The notes below the pieces were generated by a model, which was given only the letters and a program-made list of their open reading frames with translations, did not search any database and was not told the origin of the DNA. From contig JAOZRP010000180.1 of NCBI GenBank assembly GCA_029940125.1, forward strand, positions 1 through 5,575: 5,575 nt of DNA, written 5' to 3'. The translations under genes and the position numbers were made by a program. Shown here piece after piece: positions 5,115 through 5,575 of this stretch. This stretch comes from a bacterium (GTDB lineage: Bacteria > Desulfobacterota > Anaeroferrophillalia > Anaeroferrophillales > Anaeroferrophillaceae). Every line of letters starts with the position of its first letter. Position 1 is the first letter of the stretch.

Positions 5115-5402
5115 TTGGCAAATCATAAATCAGCGTTAAAACGGATGCGCCAGAGTGAAAAGCGCCGGTTGCGTAACCGGCAGGTGGTGTCGCGCATGAG
5201 ATCTTCAATCAAGAAATTTCGCCAGGCGGCGGAAGAGGGGAAAAACCCCGAAATGCTGGCGGATATGCTGCAGCAGGTTTCCGTGATTATCGACAAGGCC
5301 GCCAGCAAGGGAGTTATTCATCGCAACAACGCTTCCCGGAAAATTTCACGGCTGACCAGGCTGTGTAATCAGGTCGGGAGCCGGGAGTCTGCCCAAGCTT
5401 AA
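5115..5402 (+). CDS. rpsT: 30S ribosomal protein S20
   Basis: Small-subunit protein that binds 16S rRNA early in 30S assembly. The 95-residue, strongly basic and largely helical protein starts MANHKSALKR and carries the family signature KAASKGVIHRNNASRKIS (61-78), with normal length. Translation starts at TTG, supported by the strong ribosome site at 5099-5108. The E. coli rpsT gene also starts with UUG, where the weak start codon has been linked to autoregulation by S20, so similar control is plausible here but not shown. It has its own promoter and a perfect terminator, so it is probably a single-gene unit, unrelated to the histidine genes upstream. Confidence 0.97.
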   Translation: MANHKSALKRMRQSEKRRLRNRQVVSRMRSSIKKFRQAAEEGKNPEMLADMLQQVSVIIDKAASKGVIHRNNASRKISRLTRLCNQVGSRESAQA

Positions 5403-5430
5403 TTAATTATATTGTTTTTAGTTGGTCATG

Positions 5431-5466
5431 AAAAGGGGTGTCGGTTTAACCGACACCCCTTTTTTT
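5431..5466. terminator. Strong, possibly bidirectional terminator after rpsT
   Basis: AAAAGGGGTGTCGG (5431-5444) is perfectly complementary to CCGACACCCCTTTT (5450-5463), fourteen pairs around a TTTAA loop, with a run of seven T (5460-5466). It begins 28 bases after the rpsT stop. The four A at the left edge give a short T-run on the other strand, so it could also end a convergent - strand transcript. Confidence 0.93.
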
Positions 5467-5575
5467 AGCTTACGCAACAGTGTCCGGTATGTTTATGCGT
5501 GGCATTCAAATCCCGGCAATCGGTGCTGTTTTCAGAAGCGACATCGTGAGCTGCCCAAAGTTTTTCCCGGCGATT
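5465..5575 (-). CDS. Possible 3' end of a convergent gene, unrecognised
   Basis: Reading the - strand from the window edge, one frame stays open for 36 codons and ends with TAA at 5467-5465. The peptide ends NATHKHTGHCCVS and is rich in His and Cys near its C-terminus. I do not recognise a family. In its favour, the stop abuts the hairpin terminator at 5431-5466, which would fit convergent gene ends sharing one terminator. Against it, 36 open codons is not significant alone, another - strand frame is open for 22 codons, and codon use is not distinctive. The region may simply be intergenic. Confidence 0.22.
   Translation of the reverse strand, partial: NRREKLWAAHDVASENSTDCRDLNATHKHTGHCCVS

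Overview
The window looks like chromosomal DNA from an anaerobic bacterium, most likely a member of the Desulfobacterota (former Deltaproteobacteria) or a near relative. This rests on gene content: a thiazole synthase of the sulfide-using type, a ThiD2-ThiE fusion, a short ThiC and a long-form HisG. Lineage is inferred, because no rRNA or other marker is present. Apart from the 3' end, all recognised genes lie on the + strand.

Layout. Positions 1-229 are a non-coding leader with possible RNA structure, including a strong G/C hairpin at 131-160. A two-gene thiamine unit follows: thi4 (230-1015, ADP-thiazole synthase) overlaps by 14 bases a thiD2-thiE fusion (1002-2054). A 327-base gap (2055-2381) has no gene but contains several short repeat structures. 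A second unit follows: thiC (2382-3698), hisI (3686-4072, overlapping thiC by 13 bases) and hisG (4085-4954). After a probable terminator and a separate promoter comes rpsT (ribosomal protein S20, 5115-5402, TTG start), closed by a very clear terminator at 5431-5466. The last 109 bases hold a weakly supported 3' end of a convergent reading frame on the - strand.

Function. ThiC makes HMP-phosphate from aminoimidazole ribotide (AIR). The ThiD2 domain would phosphorylate it to HMP-pyrophosphate. Thi4 makes the thiazole half from NAD, glycine and sulfide. The ThiE domain joins the two halves to thiamine phosphate. The final kinase (ThiL) and the enzyme that hydrolyses ADP-thiazole are not in the window. 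HisG and HisI are steps 1 and 3 of histidine synthesis. That pathway releases AICAR, a purine intermediate, while ThiC consumes the purine intermediate AIR, so the thiC-hisI-hisG grouping has a metabolic logic, although this is inference.

I found no convincing TPP riboswitch before either thiamine unit. The less ordinary parts are the structured thi4 leader, the unusual spacing of the ThiC cluster cysteines, and the repeat-rich thiE-thiC gap, where two degenerate heptamer arrays lie in opposite orientation. I see no strong evidence of a wholly new system; most of the window is vitamin, amino acid and ribosomal housekeeping.
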